A stretch of 64,000 nt of DNA from Dysgonomonas sp. UBA7710 (GTDB lineage: Bacteria; Bacteroidota; Bacteroidia; Bacteroidales; Dysgonomonadaceae): NCBI RefSeq assembly GCF_002482385.1, contig NZ_DLFW01000023.1:1-64000 (forward strand), in the 5' to 3' direction. How positions within the stretch are numbered: position 1 is the stretch's first letter; every line of letters begins with the position of its first letter. Under the pieces are notes generated by a model that had not been told where the DNA came from, did no database searches, and saw only the letters and a program-made list of their open reading frames with translations. Made by a program: the position numbers and the translations under genes. Shown here one piece after another: positions 16,440-25,432 of this stretch.

Positions 16440-17432
16440 ATGCAACAACGTACAGTCATTTATTTCATTCTGGCTATAGTGGTACTTCTCAACTCGTGTG
16501 GGAGGAGGCCCCGTTATGTTATGCATGAAGATAAAATGACAGATGTCCTTTATGATATACAACTGGCGCAGTCCATATATCGGAGCGGTTCGGATTTCAA
16601 TAGCGATGAGAAGAAAGATGCCTTATTGAACGGAATACTCCAAAAGCATAATATTACGCAGGCGGAGCTCGATTCTTCATTGCTATGGTATTCGGATAAT
16701 GTAGAAATTTATAATACGATCAACGATTCTGTTGCCTCTCGTCTGAGGGCCGCAAGTAATGCGATGACATCGGCCCGGTCGAATGTTTTGGGGCATAATT
16801 ATTCAAATTATCTGGTACCGCCTCTCTCTTATCTGAATGAGCAAACGCCTACCATGTCGTTTTATATAGACTCTAACAAGATAAAAACAATCGATTTACC
16901 AAAATTCTCACTAAGGTTTGATGTGCAGGGCGTGAGCTCATTACAAAATGCGGAGGCTGCTGTTTTCTTTACATATAAAGATACATTGGTAAAAACAATT
17001 GTACCGATAGCTGAGAACAGGCGGTATATATTTGCTAAACCGCAATTAGCTGACAGCCTGTTGAAGAATATATCAGGTTATGTGCATGTGAAGAATAAGA
17101 TAAAAGGTATATCGTCGGATGTTATATTATATAATATTTCATACATAGATTCAATAGCTGATGTTAAGCCTGTATCGGAAGAAATATCAAATTCTACTCC
17201 TTTAGCGCAACCGGTGGATAAGCCGGAAATCACTACGGCTACAGATACGCAAATAAAACCCGATGCGTCGAACGATAAAGAGGTGACGCCACTATCTGTA
17301 ACCAATCCTCAGAATAATGACAGGAAGATAGATAATCCGCCTGTCATATCAAGAGATAAGGCCAACAGAAATCCGGCGGTCAATAGAGGACGAAATCTCA
17401 ATTCTTCAAAAAAGGAAGACGAAACAAAATGA
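16440..17432 (+). CDS. DUF4296-domain lipoprotein
   Basis: Predicted lipoprotein of 330 residues: signal peptide with lipobox LLNSC (Cys20), so it is itself a likely substrate of the adjacent LspA. The N-terminal part after the lipobox (about 28-110, MHEDKMTDVLYDIQLAQSIYR) is the DUF4296 domain, found throughout Bacteroidetes and often beside lspA. The C-terminal third (about 240-330) is low-complexity, rich in Pro, Asn, Asp and Lys. Function unknown. ATG is 2 bp after lspA; its TGA overlaps the ATG of the next gene. Confidence 0.85.
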   Translation: MQQRTVIYFILAIVVLLNSCGRRPRYVMHEDKMTDVLYDIQLAQSIYRSGSDFNSDEKKDALLNGILQKHNITQAELDSSLLWYSDNVEIYNTINDSVASRLRAASNAMTSARSNVLGHNYSNYLVPPLSYLNEQTPTMSFYIDSNKIKTIDLPKFSLRFDVQGVSSLQNAEAAVFFTYKDTLVKTIVPIAENRRYIFAKPQLADSLLKNISGYVHVKNKIKGISSDVILYNISYIDSIADVKPVSEEISNSTPLAQPVDKPEITTATDTQIKPDASNDKEVTPLSVTNPQNNDRKIDNPPVISRDKANRNPAVNRGRNLNSSKKEDETK

Positions 17433-17725
17433 AACGTTATTTTTCCCACTATACATTTATTTATCCGGATATTTATCTTAGAAACCATATCGTGGAGATA
17501 AGTGACGATATGAAGCAGATCAGCTTTTTTCCTTTCGACAGGGAAATAGAAAGAACCGAATTTTACTCGGGTTTACTCATTTTTATTCCGGAAAATAGCT
17601 CTGATAAAACAGGCCATATTATCTCAGAGGCGAAATTAGCTGTGATTACGGATGCAAACTATTCGGGCGATACCCATATCCAATCGGATACATGCTTCCG
17701 CTTATACCACGAAGAAAATGTCTGA
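17429..17725 (+). CDS. conserved hypothetical protein
   Basis: A 98-residue protein without signal peptide or membrane segment. The repeated pattern of short beta-prone stretches (HYTFIYPDIYLRNHIVEIS, EFYSGLLIFIPE) suggests a small all-beta domain. I do not recognise a named family. Its ATG overlaps the TGA of the DUF4296 lipoprotein gene (ATGA), so it is translationally coupled and ends the ileS-lspA operon. Confidence 0.75.
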   Translation: MKRYFSHYTFIYPDIYLRNHIVEISDDMKQISFFPFDREIERTEFYSGLLIFIPENSSDKTGHIISEAKLAVITDANYSGDTHIQSDTCFRLYHEENV

Positions 17726-17778
17726 TTGTTTTTAGGATACTAACTCACCTTATAATATAGAACATTCATATATTTTAC

Positions 17779-17786
17779 TACCTTTA
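17779..17786 (+). promoter_or_regulatory. possible -7 box of the glycosyltransferase cluster (TACCTTTA)
   Basis: Seven of eight matches to TAnnTTTG (final G is A), in the gap before the first glycosyltransferase. The reversed palindrome at 17798-17815 starts 12 nt downstream, so it would lie at the 5' end of the transcript. Confidence 0.35.
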
Positions 17787-17797
17787 CACATCAAATA

Positions 17798-17815
17798 AAG
17801 GTCGCAGGCCTATTT
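17798..17815 (-). repeat. dispersed palindrome copy, reverse orientation
   Basis: Plus strand AAGGTCGCAGGCCTATTT; its complement AAATAGGCCTGCGACCTT matches the consensus AATAGGTCTGYGACCTTA with one arm substitution. Confidence 0.55.
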
Positions 17816-17904
17816 GTTTTATTACTTATTATCTGTATCAGTAACAATTTGCAATAACTAAATAATGCTGTATTGAATACTGTCTTTTACTTAAATAGCT
17901 TTTG

Positions 17905-19089
17905 ATGAAAAGGATTCTATATTTCATGCCCGATTTATCTTTAGAGAACAATGCCGGAAACAGAACACGGGTCTTATCCTTATTAAAGTATTTTAAACAA
18001 CGTAACTTTAAGGTTGATTATTTCGGAGTTAAGGATTGGTGTAAATGGGAAGACGGAGACGATGAACGGATGATGAGTACAGGTTTGATTGACCGTGTTT
18101 TTGTCGCAAGTCGTAAACCGCCGAAAAGCCAGTTTCTGAAACGCTTGTTCTATAAGATTCCGGAATATTTCAAACGGAAATTTCACGGAATAGACAATGT
18201 AGCTCTTAGAAACCTTTCATCGTTCTATTTATGTAATCAGTTCAACAAAGTGCTGAAAGAAAACCAGTATGATTATATTCTCGTAAATTATTCTTCATGG
18301 GCTAATATTATAAGGGATAAAAGATACCGGAAAGGAGCATATACAATTATAGATACGCACGATTTCCTTACTGTGCAGGAATATGGTATTCAAAAGAAAA
18401 GGCTGGGGCGGATTTTTGAAGAAGAAATGAAGCGATTGAGTCTTTTTGATGAAGTTTGGGCTGTATCGGTAGATGAATTTTATATATTCTCCCAATTTTT
18501 GAAAAATACACCACGTCTTGTGCCTAATATCCCTTTGTCTGACATGGCGACACACATACCATCTGCTGATTCGGAAAAAAAGTATGACCTCATTTATGTG
18601 GCAAGTGATAATAACTGGAACCGGAAGTCTGCGCAATGGTTTTTATCGGAGGTATATCCGTTGCTCCCCAAAGATATTACAATTTGTATCATCGGAAAGA
18701 TAAATGAGCATATTAAAGGTGATTACCCCAATATAACAAAGGTTGGATTTGTAGAAAGCCTTGGGGATGCGTATGCCAGTTCAAGAATTTCTATATGTCC
18801 CATGCTTGGAGGTACAGGTATAAAACTGAAAGTTATAGAAGCGATGTCTTTTGCTCTGCCTGTTGTATGTACTTTGAGAGGAATCGATGGCCTGCCTAAT
18901 AAGATAAATAACGGATGTCTGGTGAGTGACGACGCTGAAGAATTTACTGCTAATATAATTAGATTGCTGGAGGATAAAGAATTATACCGGCAACAAAGTC
19001 AGCAAGGCTATGATTTATATAAGGCTTATTTCAACCCGTTTGTTCGCTATAGGCAGTTAGACGAAATATTCAGGGTAAATGAAAGCTGA
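17905..19089 (+). CDS. glycosyltransferase (GT4-like, Glyco_trans_1_4 type)
   Basis: GT-B fold enzyme, 394 residues, presumably adding a sugar to a lipid-linked surface glycan at the cytoplasmic face. Seen: N-terminal acceptor domain opening LYFMPDLSLENNAGNRTRV (5-23), HDFLTVQE in the middle, and the C-terminal nucleotide-sugar site ISICPMLGGTGIKLKVIEAM (about 293-312) followed by SFALPVVCT. Start placed at the ATG at 17905; a TTG lies immediately before it. First gene of the rightward half of the glycan cluster. Donor and acceptor unknown. Confidence 0.88.
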   Translation: MKRILYFMPDLSLENNAGNRTRVLSLLKYFKQRNFKVDYFGVKDWCKWEDGDDERMMSTGLIDRVFVASRKPPKSQFLKRLFYKIPEYFKRKFHGIDNVALRNLSSFYLCNQFNKVLKENQYDYILVNYSSWANIIRDKRYRKGAYTIIDTHDFLTVQEYGIQKKRLGRIFEEEMKRLSLFDEVWAVSVDEFYIFSQFLKNTPRLVPNIPLSDMATHIPSADSEKKYDLIYVASDNNWNRKSAQWFLSEVYPLLPKDITICIIGKINEHIKGDYPNITKVGFVESLGDAYASSRISICPMLGGTGIKLKVIEAMSFALPVVCTLRGIDGLPNKINNGCLVSDDAEEFTANIIRLLEDKELYRQQSQQGYDLYKAYFNPFVRYRQLDEIFRVNES

Positions 19090-19129
19090 CGCATCTTTTA
19101 CTTATTAGAGATTATAGGATTTAATAACA

Positions 19130-20413
19130 ATGAAATTACTGATACTTACACCTTATGTGCCTTATCCGATAAATTCGGGAGGAAACCAGGGTTTTTTCCG
19201 GCTAATAGATATACTTAGGAAGTATATTGATGTCAGCATTATATTATCGGTTAATCCATCAGATTCTGATAATGTAAAGGTTTTACAAACATTGTGGAAT
19301 GATGTGAAATTCCATGTATACCGGAAGGGGGAATATAAATCTGAGGTAAACAATCCTTCATATTATAATTTTCTGAAAAACCTCAGAGCTTCGGTCGACC
19401 GTAAGCTGAAGCGCCAGCAGGCATCTGCTGATGATATTGTTCGCCGGCATTCTACGATAACCACATCAGACTTTTATATGCCGTTTGAAGAAGGATATGT
19501 TAACTTTGTACATGATGTGATTGATGCCGGAAGTTACGATCTGATTCAGGTCGATTTCTTTGAATATATTAATCTGGTAAATGCTTTACCTGCGGATATA
19601 AAAACAGTGTTTATACATCACGAGCTAAGATATGTGAGGGAAGAGTGTGAATCGAACCTTTTCAGGAAGCACACCCCGATGGATTTATTCTTGTATAATT
19701 ATACTAAAAGTTTTGAGATACAATGTCTGAATCAGTATGATGCCGTGGTGACAGTAACGGATGTAGATAAAGAAAAGCTGCAAAAAGAATTGAATCCCGG
19801 TATTATTATTGAATCTTCCCCTGCTATTATCGATGCGAAGCAGGTTGATTTTTCAGGAGAATTTAAATTTAATGACCGCCTTGTTTTTCTGGGAGGCAGT
19901 GACCATTTCCCTAATCTGGATGCGATAGACTGGTTTCTGAATAATTGCTGGAACGAGCTTCTGGAACAAAATCCGATGTTGGAATTGAACGTTATCGGTC
20001 AGTGGAAATCGAGAATATCTAAAGGCTATAAAGAGCATTTTAAGAATGTACACTTCAAAGGGTTTGTAGAAAATTTGCAAAATGAATTACAGAATTCAAT
20101 AATGATTACTCCAATTCGCATTGGTAGTGGTGTAAGGATGAAGATACTGGAGGCTATGAATTACGGAAGCCCTTTGGTGACAACATCTGTAGGATGCGAA
20201 GGCATAGGGTTGGATAATGATAAAGACTGCTTTATAGCTGATGACAGCAAGTCTTTTATTGATGCAGTCCTGAAATTATCCCGGAACAATATTCTTTGCA
20301 ATGAATTCCGCCGGAGTGCGAAACAGAAATTTGATGTTCGCCCCGATTCTGCACAGCTGGCTGAAATAAGATTGAACATATATAAAAAGATACTGTCGGA
20401 TTCTATTAAATAG
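19130..20413 (+). CDS. glycosyltransferase (GT4-like)
   Basis: GT-B glycosyltransferase, 427 residues. Seen: N-terminal LTPYVPYPINSGGNQGFFRL (4-23), a Gly-rich acceptor-domain start, FIHHELRYVREE (about 163-174), and the donor site MITPIRIGSGVRMKILEAMN followed by YGSPLVTTSVGCEGI. Close relative in plan to the preceding gene (41 bp gap), so the two may add successive residues. ATG at 19130. Confidence 0.9.
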   Translation: MKLLILTPYVPYPINSGGNQGFFRLIDILRKYIDVSIILSVNPSDSDNVKVLQTLWNDVKFHVYRKGEYKSEVNNPSYYNFLKNLRASVDRKLKRQQASADDIVRRHSTITTSDFYMPFEEGYVNFVHDVIDAGSYDLIQVDFFEYINLVNALPADIKTVFIHHELRYVREECESNLFRKHTPMDLFLYNYTKSFEIQCLNQYDAVVTVTDVDKEKLQKELNPGIIIESSPAIIDAKQVDFSGEFKFNDRLVFLGGSDHFPNLDAIDWFLNNCWNELLEQNPMLELNVIGQWKSRISKGYKEHFKNVHFKGFVENLQNELQNSIMITPIRIGSGVRMKILEAMNYGSPLVTTSVGCEGIGLDNDKDCFIADDSKSFIDAVLKLSRNNILCNEFRRSAKQKFDVRPDSAQLAEIRLNIYKKILSDSIK

Positions 20414-20424
20414 TCCGCCGTCAT

Positions 20425-21393
20425 ATGGAAAATAAAACACTACCTATAGTCAGCATAATTATTCCGGGATATAACCACGGAAAGTACATCAGGCAACGGA
20501 TAGAAAGTGTACTGAACCAGACTTACAGGGATTTTGAACTGATTATACTCGATGATTGCTCTGCTGACAACAGTCGTAGTATCATTGACGAGTATGCAGC
20601 TGACGATAAGGTATCCCATATTGTATATAATGAGGTGAATACAGGCTCTACCTTTACTCAATGGCAGAGAGGTTTCTCTCTGGCTCGTGGGGAATATATA
20701 TGGATAGCAGAAAGTGACGATTACTCGGAACTTACCTTTTTAGAGAAGATGGTTCCTTTACTGGAGGCTAACCCGGATTGTAATGTTGCCTTTTGTTGCT
20801 CCTATGCAGTGGATGAGAATGGGAATATATTACCTGACGATTGGGACAGGAATAAGGAGAAAAGATATACTGTAAATAAATTTGAAGGAAGAGCCTTTAT
20901 TAAAGGCCGGATGCTGTTTAATAACAGCATTTACAATGCCAGTATGACACTTTTCAGAAAGTCTGTTTTAGATAAGATTGGAAATCAGTATGCAGAGTAC
21001 AGATATTGTGGCGACTGGTTTTTCTGGAACCGTGTATGCCTGCAAGGCGAAGTTATCAGATACTGTGATAAGCTTAATTATTTCAGACAACATTCTAATA
21101 AGGCCACGCCGAGAGCCAAATCGGAGGGATTGATTTTTACTGAAGGCAAATATGTTATTGAAGATCTCACACAGAATTTACATTTAAGCCCTCTGCAAAG
21201 TTCTATTATCAAAGGGCGGTTTTTAAAACGGATTATAGCATCGAAGGACTTTAAGGCAGTAGAAGTAAAAAAAACAGTATTGAAAGAAGTTGAAGACTAT
21301 CTCAATTGTGGAAGATTTTCCATTTTCCTCTACGGACTGGATAAGTTATTAAATTTCTCGTCATTGAATATAAGAAAGAACAGGTATCTATGA
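20425..21393 (+). CDS. glycosyltransferase family 2
   Basis: GT-A inverting glycosyltransferase, 322 residues. Seen: VSIIIPGYNHGKYIRQRIES (9-28), SVLNQTYRDFELIILDDCSA, and the acidic metal/nucleotide motif WIAESDDYSE (about 92-101). The C-terminus is soluble, without membrane anchor. It lies 11 bp after the second GT4-like gene, and its TGA overlaps the next ATG (ATGA), which indicates coupling. Confidence 0.92.
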   Translation: MENKTLPIVSIIIPGYNHGKYIRQRIESVLNQTYRDFELIILDDCSADNSRSIIDEYAADDKVSHIVYNEVNTGSTFTQWQRGFSLARGEYIWIAESDDYSELTFLEKMVPLLEANPDCNVAFCCSYAVDENGNILPDDWDRNKEKRYTVNKFEGRAFIKGRMLFNNSIYNASMTLFRKSVLDKIGNQYAEYRYCGDWFFWNRVCLQGEVIRYCDKLNYFRQHSNKATPRAKSEGLIFTEGKYVIEDLTQNLHLSPLQSSIIKGRFLKRIIASKDFKAVEVKKTVLKEVEDYLNCGRFSIFLYGLDKLLNFSSLNIRKNRYL

Positions 21394-22214
21394 AGAAGAA
21401 TAAACCAAAAGTATCTCTTATAATTGCCACATATAATTGGCCGGAGGCTTTAGATCTATGCTTGTCTAGCGTTGCCTTACAGACCGTTTTACCGGATGAG
21501 GTAGTGATTGCTGATGATGGTTCCAAAGAAGCTACAACCACTTATATACAAGAGAAAAGTAAGGGATTTCCTTGTCCGGTTGTTCAAGTCTGGCACGAAG
21601 ATATCGGTTTCAGGCTTACTGTTATACGGAATAAAGCAATTGTGAAAGCAACAGGAGATTATATCATTCAGATTGACGGGGATGTGATTTTGAATAAGCA
21701 TTTTATCGAAGATCACCTGACAATGGCACAGGAGAGTTGCTTTGCCACAGGCAGCCGCATTATGATGACGCGGGAATTAAGTACCGATCTATTGAAGGGG
21801 AAATCTGTCGCAATCAATCCTTTTACCAAAGGTCTGAGAAATAGACTGAATGCCTGTAGGTCTTCTTTACTAGCGAACTACTTTCGTTTCAGGTACAAAA
21901 AAGACAGTCCCCATTATATGAAAGGATGTAATATGGCATTCTGGAGGAAGGATCTATTGGCTGTGAACGGTTATAATGAGGATATGACAGGATGGGGCTA
22001 TGAAGATAATGAAATCGCTGCCCGGCTTATAAATTCCGGAATAAGAAAGCAATATCTTAAATTTTACGGGATCGTTTATCATATCTACCATCCTCTTAGC
22101 AGTCATGACAGGGAAACGATAAATGCCGATATTTTCAGGGATGCTGTGAAAGAGGAAAGTACTTATTGTAAAAATGGATTGGATAAGTATTTGCCGGCAA
22201 TAAGTAATGACTAA
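21390..22214 (+). CDS. glycosyltransferase family 2 with galactosyltransferase-type C-terminal domain
   Basis: A 274-residue GT-A enzyme. Seen: VSLIIATYNWPEALDLCLSS (8-27), VVIADDGSKEATTTYI, the DxD-like IQIDGDVIL (about 91-99), and a Glyco_transf_7C-like motif MTGWGYEDNEIAARL (about 196-210), which in relatives binds the acceptor side. Last gene of the rightward half; its TAA (22212-22214) overlaps the complement of the TAG (22211-22213) of the converging glycosyltransferase gene. Confidence 0.92.
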   Translation: MKKNKPKVSLIIATYNWPEALDLCLSSVALQTVLPDEVVIADDGSKEATTTYIQEKSKGFPCPVVQVWHEDIGFRLTVIRNKAIVKATGDYIIQIDGDVILNKHFIEDHLTMAQESCFATGSRIMMTRELSTDLLKGKSVAINPFTKGLRNRLNACRSSLLANYFRFRYKKDSPHYMKGCNMAFWRKDLLAVNGYNEDMTGWGYEDNEIAARLINSGIRKQYLKFYGIVYHIYHPLSSHDRETINADIFRDAVKEESTYCKNGLDKYLPAISND

Positions 22215-23482
22215 TTCATTCTCTTTATTTCATTAATTGCCTTCGAGAATTTGTCGAGGATGCTATCCCATCCATAGTTAGCTTCTACATATGAGATACC
22301 ATTGTTAACCATCGCATCCTTTTCCTTATCTGTCAGATTTAATAATTTATCCAGTGCTGTCGCATACTCTTCTTTGTCATAATAGACATAACCGGCATGG
22401 CTGAGTTCGATATGTTTCTTTAGCACGTCACAATAGCCGTTAGCTAATACGGGTTTACCCATAATCATGGCTTCCAGAGTCACCATGGAAAGGCTTTCAT
22501 ATGGGGATGGAATAATAAGTCCCGTACAATTCTCCAGATAGAATGATTTCTCCTGTTCGCTGATGAAACCTGTATATATGATATCATCCGATGTTTCTAT
22601 CTCGTCCATGAAGTTTTTGCCGATAAGAACGAGTTTTACATCATTGATATACTTTTGTTTGAAATGCTTGAAATATTCAATTAATGTCTTACATCCCTTG
22701 GCCTCATGTATTCGTCCGATATAGACAAAATAAGGATAATCGATGTTGGGTTGTTCTTCGGGAGTTAATGGTTCAGACTCAGGCTTGTCCCGCCCTACAC
22801 CGGCAATATCTGATTTTATTTTCTTTGCAACGGGATGTGCGGCTTCCACCCAATCTTTTTCTGATACGGAATTGTACATAATGAACGCCGGAGAGGAAAA
22901 TATTTTATCAAAACCTCTTAAATGGAGAGAGGTATCATCATGTGCAATCGGAATAAGAATACTTTTCCCGGCGACACTTCCAATTCCGGCATAGGTAGTA
23001 TATTGGTAATAAAGGAAAAAAATGAAAACATCGTACTTTTCTCTATTTGCCGCTATATGATTTACCAAGGCAGGACTGTAAGCCCCTTGTAGTTCGACCC
23101 AACTATTGAATATCTTATCAATATCCTTATCCCTATACTTGATCTTCTTTATAGTGAGCTTGAGAAAATTGGATAATGTGAATCTGGCTTTTTTATAGAT
23201 ACTGTTTTTATCCAGATAACGGAGCCATTTATTTTCATTAGTTCTGTCTTTCGGTTCAGATTCAAATCTTAGAATTTGTATACCGTTGATTATATCCTCA
23301 CCTTTAGGGTAATAGGTATTGTTTTTACGGCTGTCATCGTTTTCGCAGGATGTGAGTACTGTTACATCAAATATCTCATTCAAGTGCTCTGCCAGATAGC
23401 GGGCGTGTAATTCGGCCCCACCATTTATTTCTTTACCATACCGGGAGATTACAACAGCAACTTTTGACTTTCTTGTTTCCAT
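22211..23482 (-). CDS. glycosyltransferase family 4
   Basis: GT-B retaining glycosyltransferase. From the ATG at 23482 it has 423 residues. Seen: VVISRYGKEINGGAELHARY (9-28), the glycogen-synthase-like donor domain YFVYIGRIHEAKGCKTLIEY, and the E-x7-E-type site IIPSPYESLSMVTLEAM with IMGKPVLAN. The frame is open farther upstream (to 23551), but only TTG is available there and it would overlap the upstream gene; the ATG leaves a 17-bp gap. Last gene of the leftward half of the cluster. Confidence 0.9.
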   Translation of the reverse strand: METRKSKVAVVISRYGKEINGGAELHARYLAEHLNEIFDVTVLTSCENDDSRKNNTYYPKGEDIINGIQILRFESEPKDRTNENKWLRYLDKNSIYKKARFTLSNFLKLTIKKIKYRDKDIDKIFNSWVELQGAYSPALVNHIAANREKYDVFIFFLYYQYTTYAGIGSVAGKSILIPIAHDDTSLHLRGFDKIFSSPAFIMYNSVSEKDWVEAAHPVAKKIKSDIAGVGRDKPESEPLTPEEQPNIDYPYFVYIGRIHEAKGCKTLIEYFKHFKQKYINDVKLVLIGKNFMDEIETSDDIIYTGFISEQEKSFYLENCTGLIIPSPYESLSMVTLEAMIMGKPVLANGYCDVLKKHIELSHAGYVYYDKEEYATALDKLLNLTDKEKDAMVNNGISYVEANYGWDSILDKFSKAINEIKRMN

Positions 23483-23499
23483 TCCGGTTATCTGTTCTG

Positions 23500-24627
23500 T
23501 TACAGTTGGGTGTATAGACTTTGGTAAACCGCCATCAATGCGGCGGTACAATTCTTATCTGAGAATCTTTTCACATATTCCAGGCCATCTGTTACCATTT
23601 GTTTACATGCAGCTTCATCATTGAGTAATCTTTTTATTTGAAGAGCCAGTTCATTGACATTACAAGGATCTACATATACCGAATGCGGGCCACCCGACTC
23701 TTCAAGGCATGATCCGGTTGCACCAATTACAGGTACACCTGAACTTTGAGCCTCTATAATTGGTATTCCGAAGCCTTCGTATAAAGACGGGTATATAAAT
23801 ATACGGGCAGATTGCAATATTGCTGGCAAATCAGTCAAAGGCACATTGCTAATAAGGTGCACACGATCTGATAAGCCGTGTTCCGCTGCATAATTTAATA
23901 CAGTCTGCGCATATTCTTTTTGCTTGCCGATAGCTATAAAATGGACATCGGGAATCTCTTTCATAGCCTTTACTATCAGGAGGATATTCTTACGTTCTTC
24001 TATACTACCGATAGACAGAAGGAATTCAGCAGGAAGATTATATCTGGCTTTTACTTCTTTCTTTTTCATAGCATCTGCCTGTTCTCTGAAGACAGGGAAG
24101 CAACCCTGATAAACGACTTCTATTTTTGAAGGCTCTATACCGTAGAATTTGATAATATCTTTTTTAGTACACTCGCTGACAGCTATAACCTTGTCTGCTA
24201 CCTTGCATGCATATTTGGCTTTAATATTATAAATTGTTCTGTCGACCAAAGAATAGAATTCGGGGTATCTCAGAAATATAAGATCGTGTATCGTAACAAT
24301 ACTTTTAACTCCGGTTCTGTTTATTCTGAATGGTAACTCATTGCTTAATCCATGATATATATCAATATGTTCCCTCTTAATATCCTTGACAATCCCCATA
24401 GTACGCCAGAATGGTTTGTGGGTGTGCTTTAATGAATAAACAGTTTCATCTTGGTGTGTATCATTCATTTTACTTTCATCATGAATTTTGGGGATGAAAA
24501 GTTTATAAATATTATTGGGATAATATTCCATCAGGTTGGAAATTACAAATCTGCTGTAATTACCTAGTCCGGTAAAGTTTGAAACTGCTCGCTTGGCATC
24601 AAATCCAATTCTCATAATATCAGGCAT
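23500..24627 (-). CDS. glycosyltransferase family 4 (mannosyltransferase-like)
   Basis: A 375-residue GT-B enzyme. Seen: MRIGFDAKRAVSNFTGLGNY (5-24), a common opening of WbaZ/MtfB-like mannosyltransferases; VTIHDLIFLRYPEFY (about 110-124); SIGSIEERKNILLIVKAMKE; and the donor site IFIYPSLYEGFGIPIIEAQS with SGVPVIGATGS. Two in-frame ATGs are plausible, 24627 and 24615; the second gives the commoner N-terminus. It follows the kinase-like gene by 6 bp (same strand). Confidence 0.92.
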   Translation of the reverse strand: MPDIMRIGFDAKRAVSNFTGLGNYSRFVISNLMEYYPNNIYKLFIPKIHDESKMNDTHQDETVYSLKHTHKPFWRTMGIVKDIKREHIDIYHGLSNELPFRINRTGVKSIVTIHDLIFLRYPEFYSLVDRTIYNIKAKYACKVADKVIAVSECTKKDIIKFYGIEPSKIEVVYQGCFPVFREQADAMKKKEVKARYNLPAEFLLSIGSIEERKNILLIVKAMKEIPDVHFIAIGKQKEYAQTVLNYAAEHGLSDRVHLISNVPLTDLPAILQSARIFIYPSLYEGFGIPIIEAQSSGVPVIGATGSCLEESGGPHSVYVDPCNVNELALQIKRLLNDEAACKQMVTDGLEYVKRFSDKNCTAALMAVYQSLYTQL

Positions 24628-24633
24628 TTTTTG

Positions 24634-25389
24634 TTAACCAAGGTATGGTATTGTTTCGGGATGCTGTCTGGTATAGGTATCCCAAAATTTTTTACGATAT
24701 TCAAATGTTTTCCTTAAGCAGGTTGCTTCATTAAAGTTCCGGGCTTTGGCGTATTCTTTTACAATGAAGCTTATCATTTCATCACTTCCCCATAGGCGTC
24801 TGAAATTGAAGCAGGCGGTATCGAGATTTATTGGTTTATCAAATTTCATTCTGTTCAGGTCCACTAAATAGAATGTATAAGTATCTTCATTCTTCTTATA
24901 GAGGATATTTCCGGAAGAATAATCTAAGTGTAATACTTGCTTTTCGTGTAATCGGGCTGTATATAAAGCAAATTGTTTTAATAACTCTTCGCGTCCTTTT
25001 ATTTCTCCATGTTGCAATTCACGCATCATACCATCGAACTCTTCATGTACTGATATATATAAACTGTATTTTAGCAGATTATATTGTTTGAGTTCCATAT
25101 AAGAGACGGGATTGGGAGTATGAAACCCTCTTTTTTTTAGCATAAATGCATATAGGTATGAGCGCTTTGCCTTTGATTGCCTGATAGTTGAGTATGCTAT
25201 CTGGTTTATGAACAGAGGCTTTTTGAAAGACTTCACATTTAGCTTCACCCCTTCTACATCAAAGGTCTTGATTATATTACGACCCGAATAAATAACTTCT
25301 CCGGATTGCAGGAATGCAAGAGGAAGACCTTCTATAAAGTCTTCTAATTGCCTGTACTCTGCATTTATAACCATTTTTATTTTTGTCAT
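24634..25389 (-). CDS. WaaP/Kdo-kinase-like lipopolysaccharide kinase
   Basis: Protein-kinase-fold protein of 251 residues. Seen: catalytic loop HLDYSSGNILYK (about 159-170) with Asp and Asn in place, and a DFG-equivalent DLNRM (about 181-185). Relatives phosphorylate Kdo or heptose in the LPS inner core. The glycosyltransferase neighbours (6 bp gap) fit a role in phosphorylating a core sugar. No membrane segment; a peripheral cytoplasmic location is expected. The 5' flank carries a copy of the AGGTCTGYGACCT palindrome (25412-25424). Confidence 0.85.
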   Translation of the reverse strand: MTKIKMVINAEYRQLEDFIEGLPLAFLQSGEVIYSGRNIIKTFDVEGVKLNVKSFKKPLFINQIAYSTIRQSKAKRSYLYAFMLKKRGFHTPNPVSYMELKQYNLLKYSLYISVHEEFDGMMRELQHGEIKGREELLKQFALYTARLHEKQVLHLDYSSGNILYKKNEDTYTFYLVDLNRMKFDKPINLDTACFNFRRLWGSDEMISFIVKEYAKARNFNEATCLRKTFEYRKKFWDTYTRQHPETIPYLG

Positions 25390-25411
25390 ATCTTTTAAAT
25401 AAAAGAAAGTG

Positions 25412-25424
25412 AGGTTGCAGACCT
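25412..25424 (-). repeat. dispersed palindrome copy before the kinase gene
   Basis: Plus strand AGGTTGCAGACCT; read toward the kinase gene it is AGGTCTGCAACCT, in the sense orientation, 22 nt before the ATG. Confidence 0.55.
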
Positions 25425-25432
25425 GTTTATTC

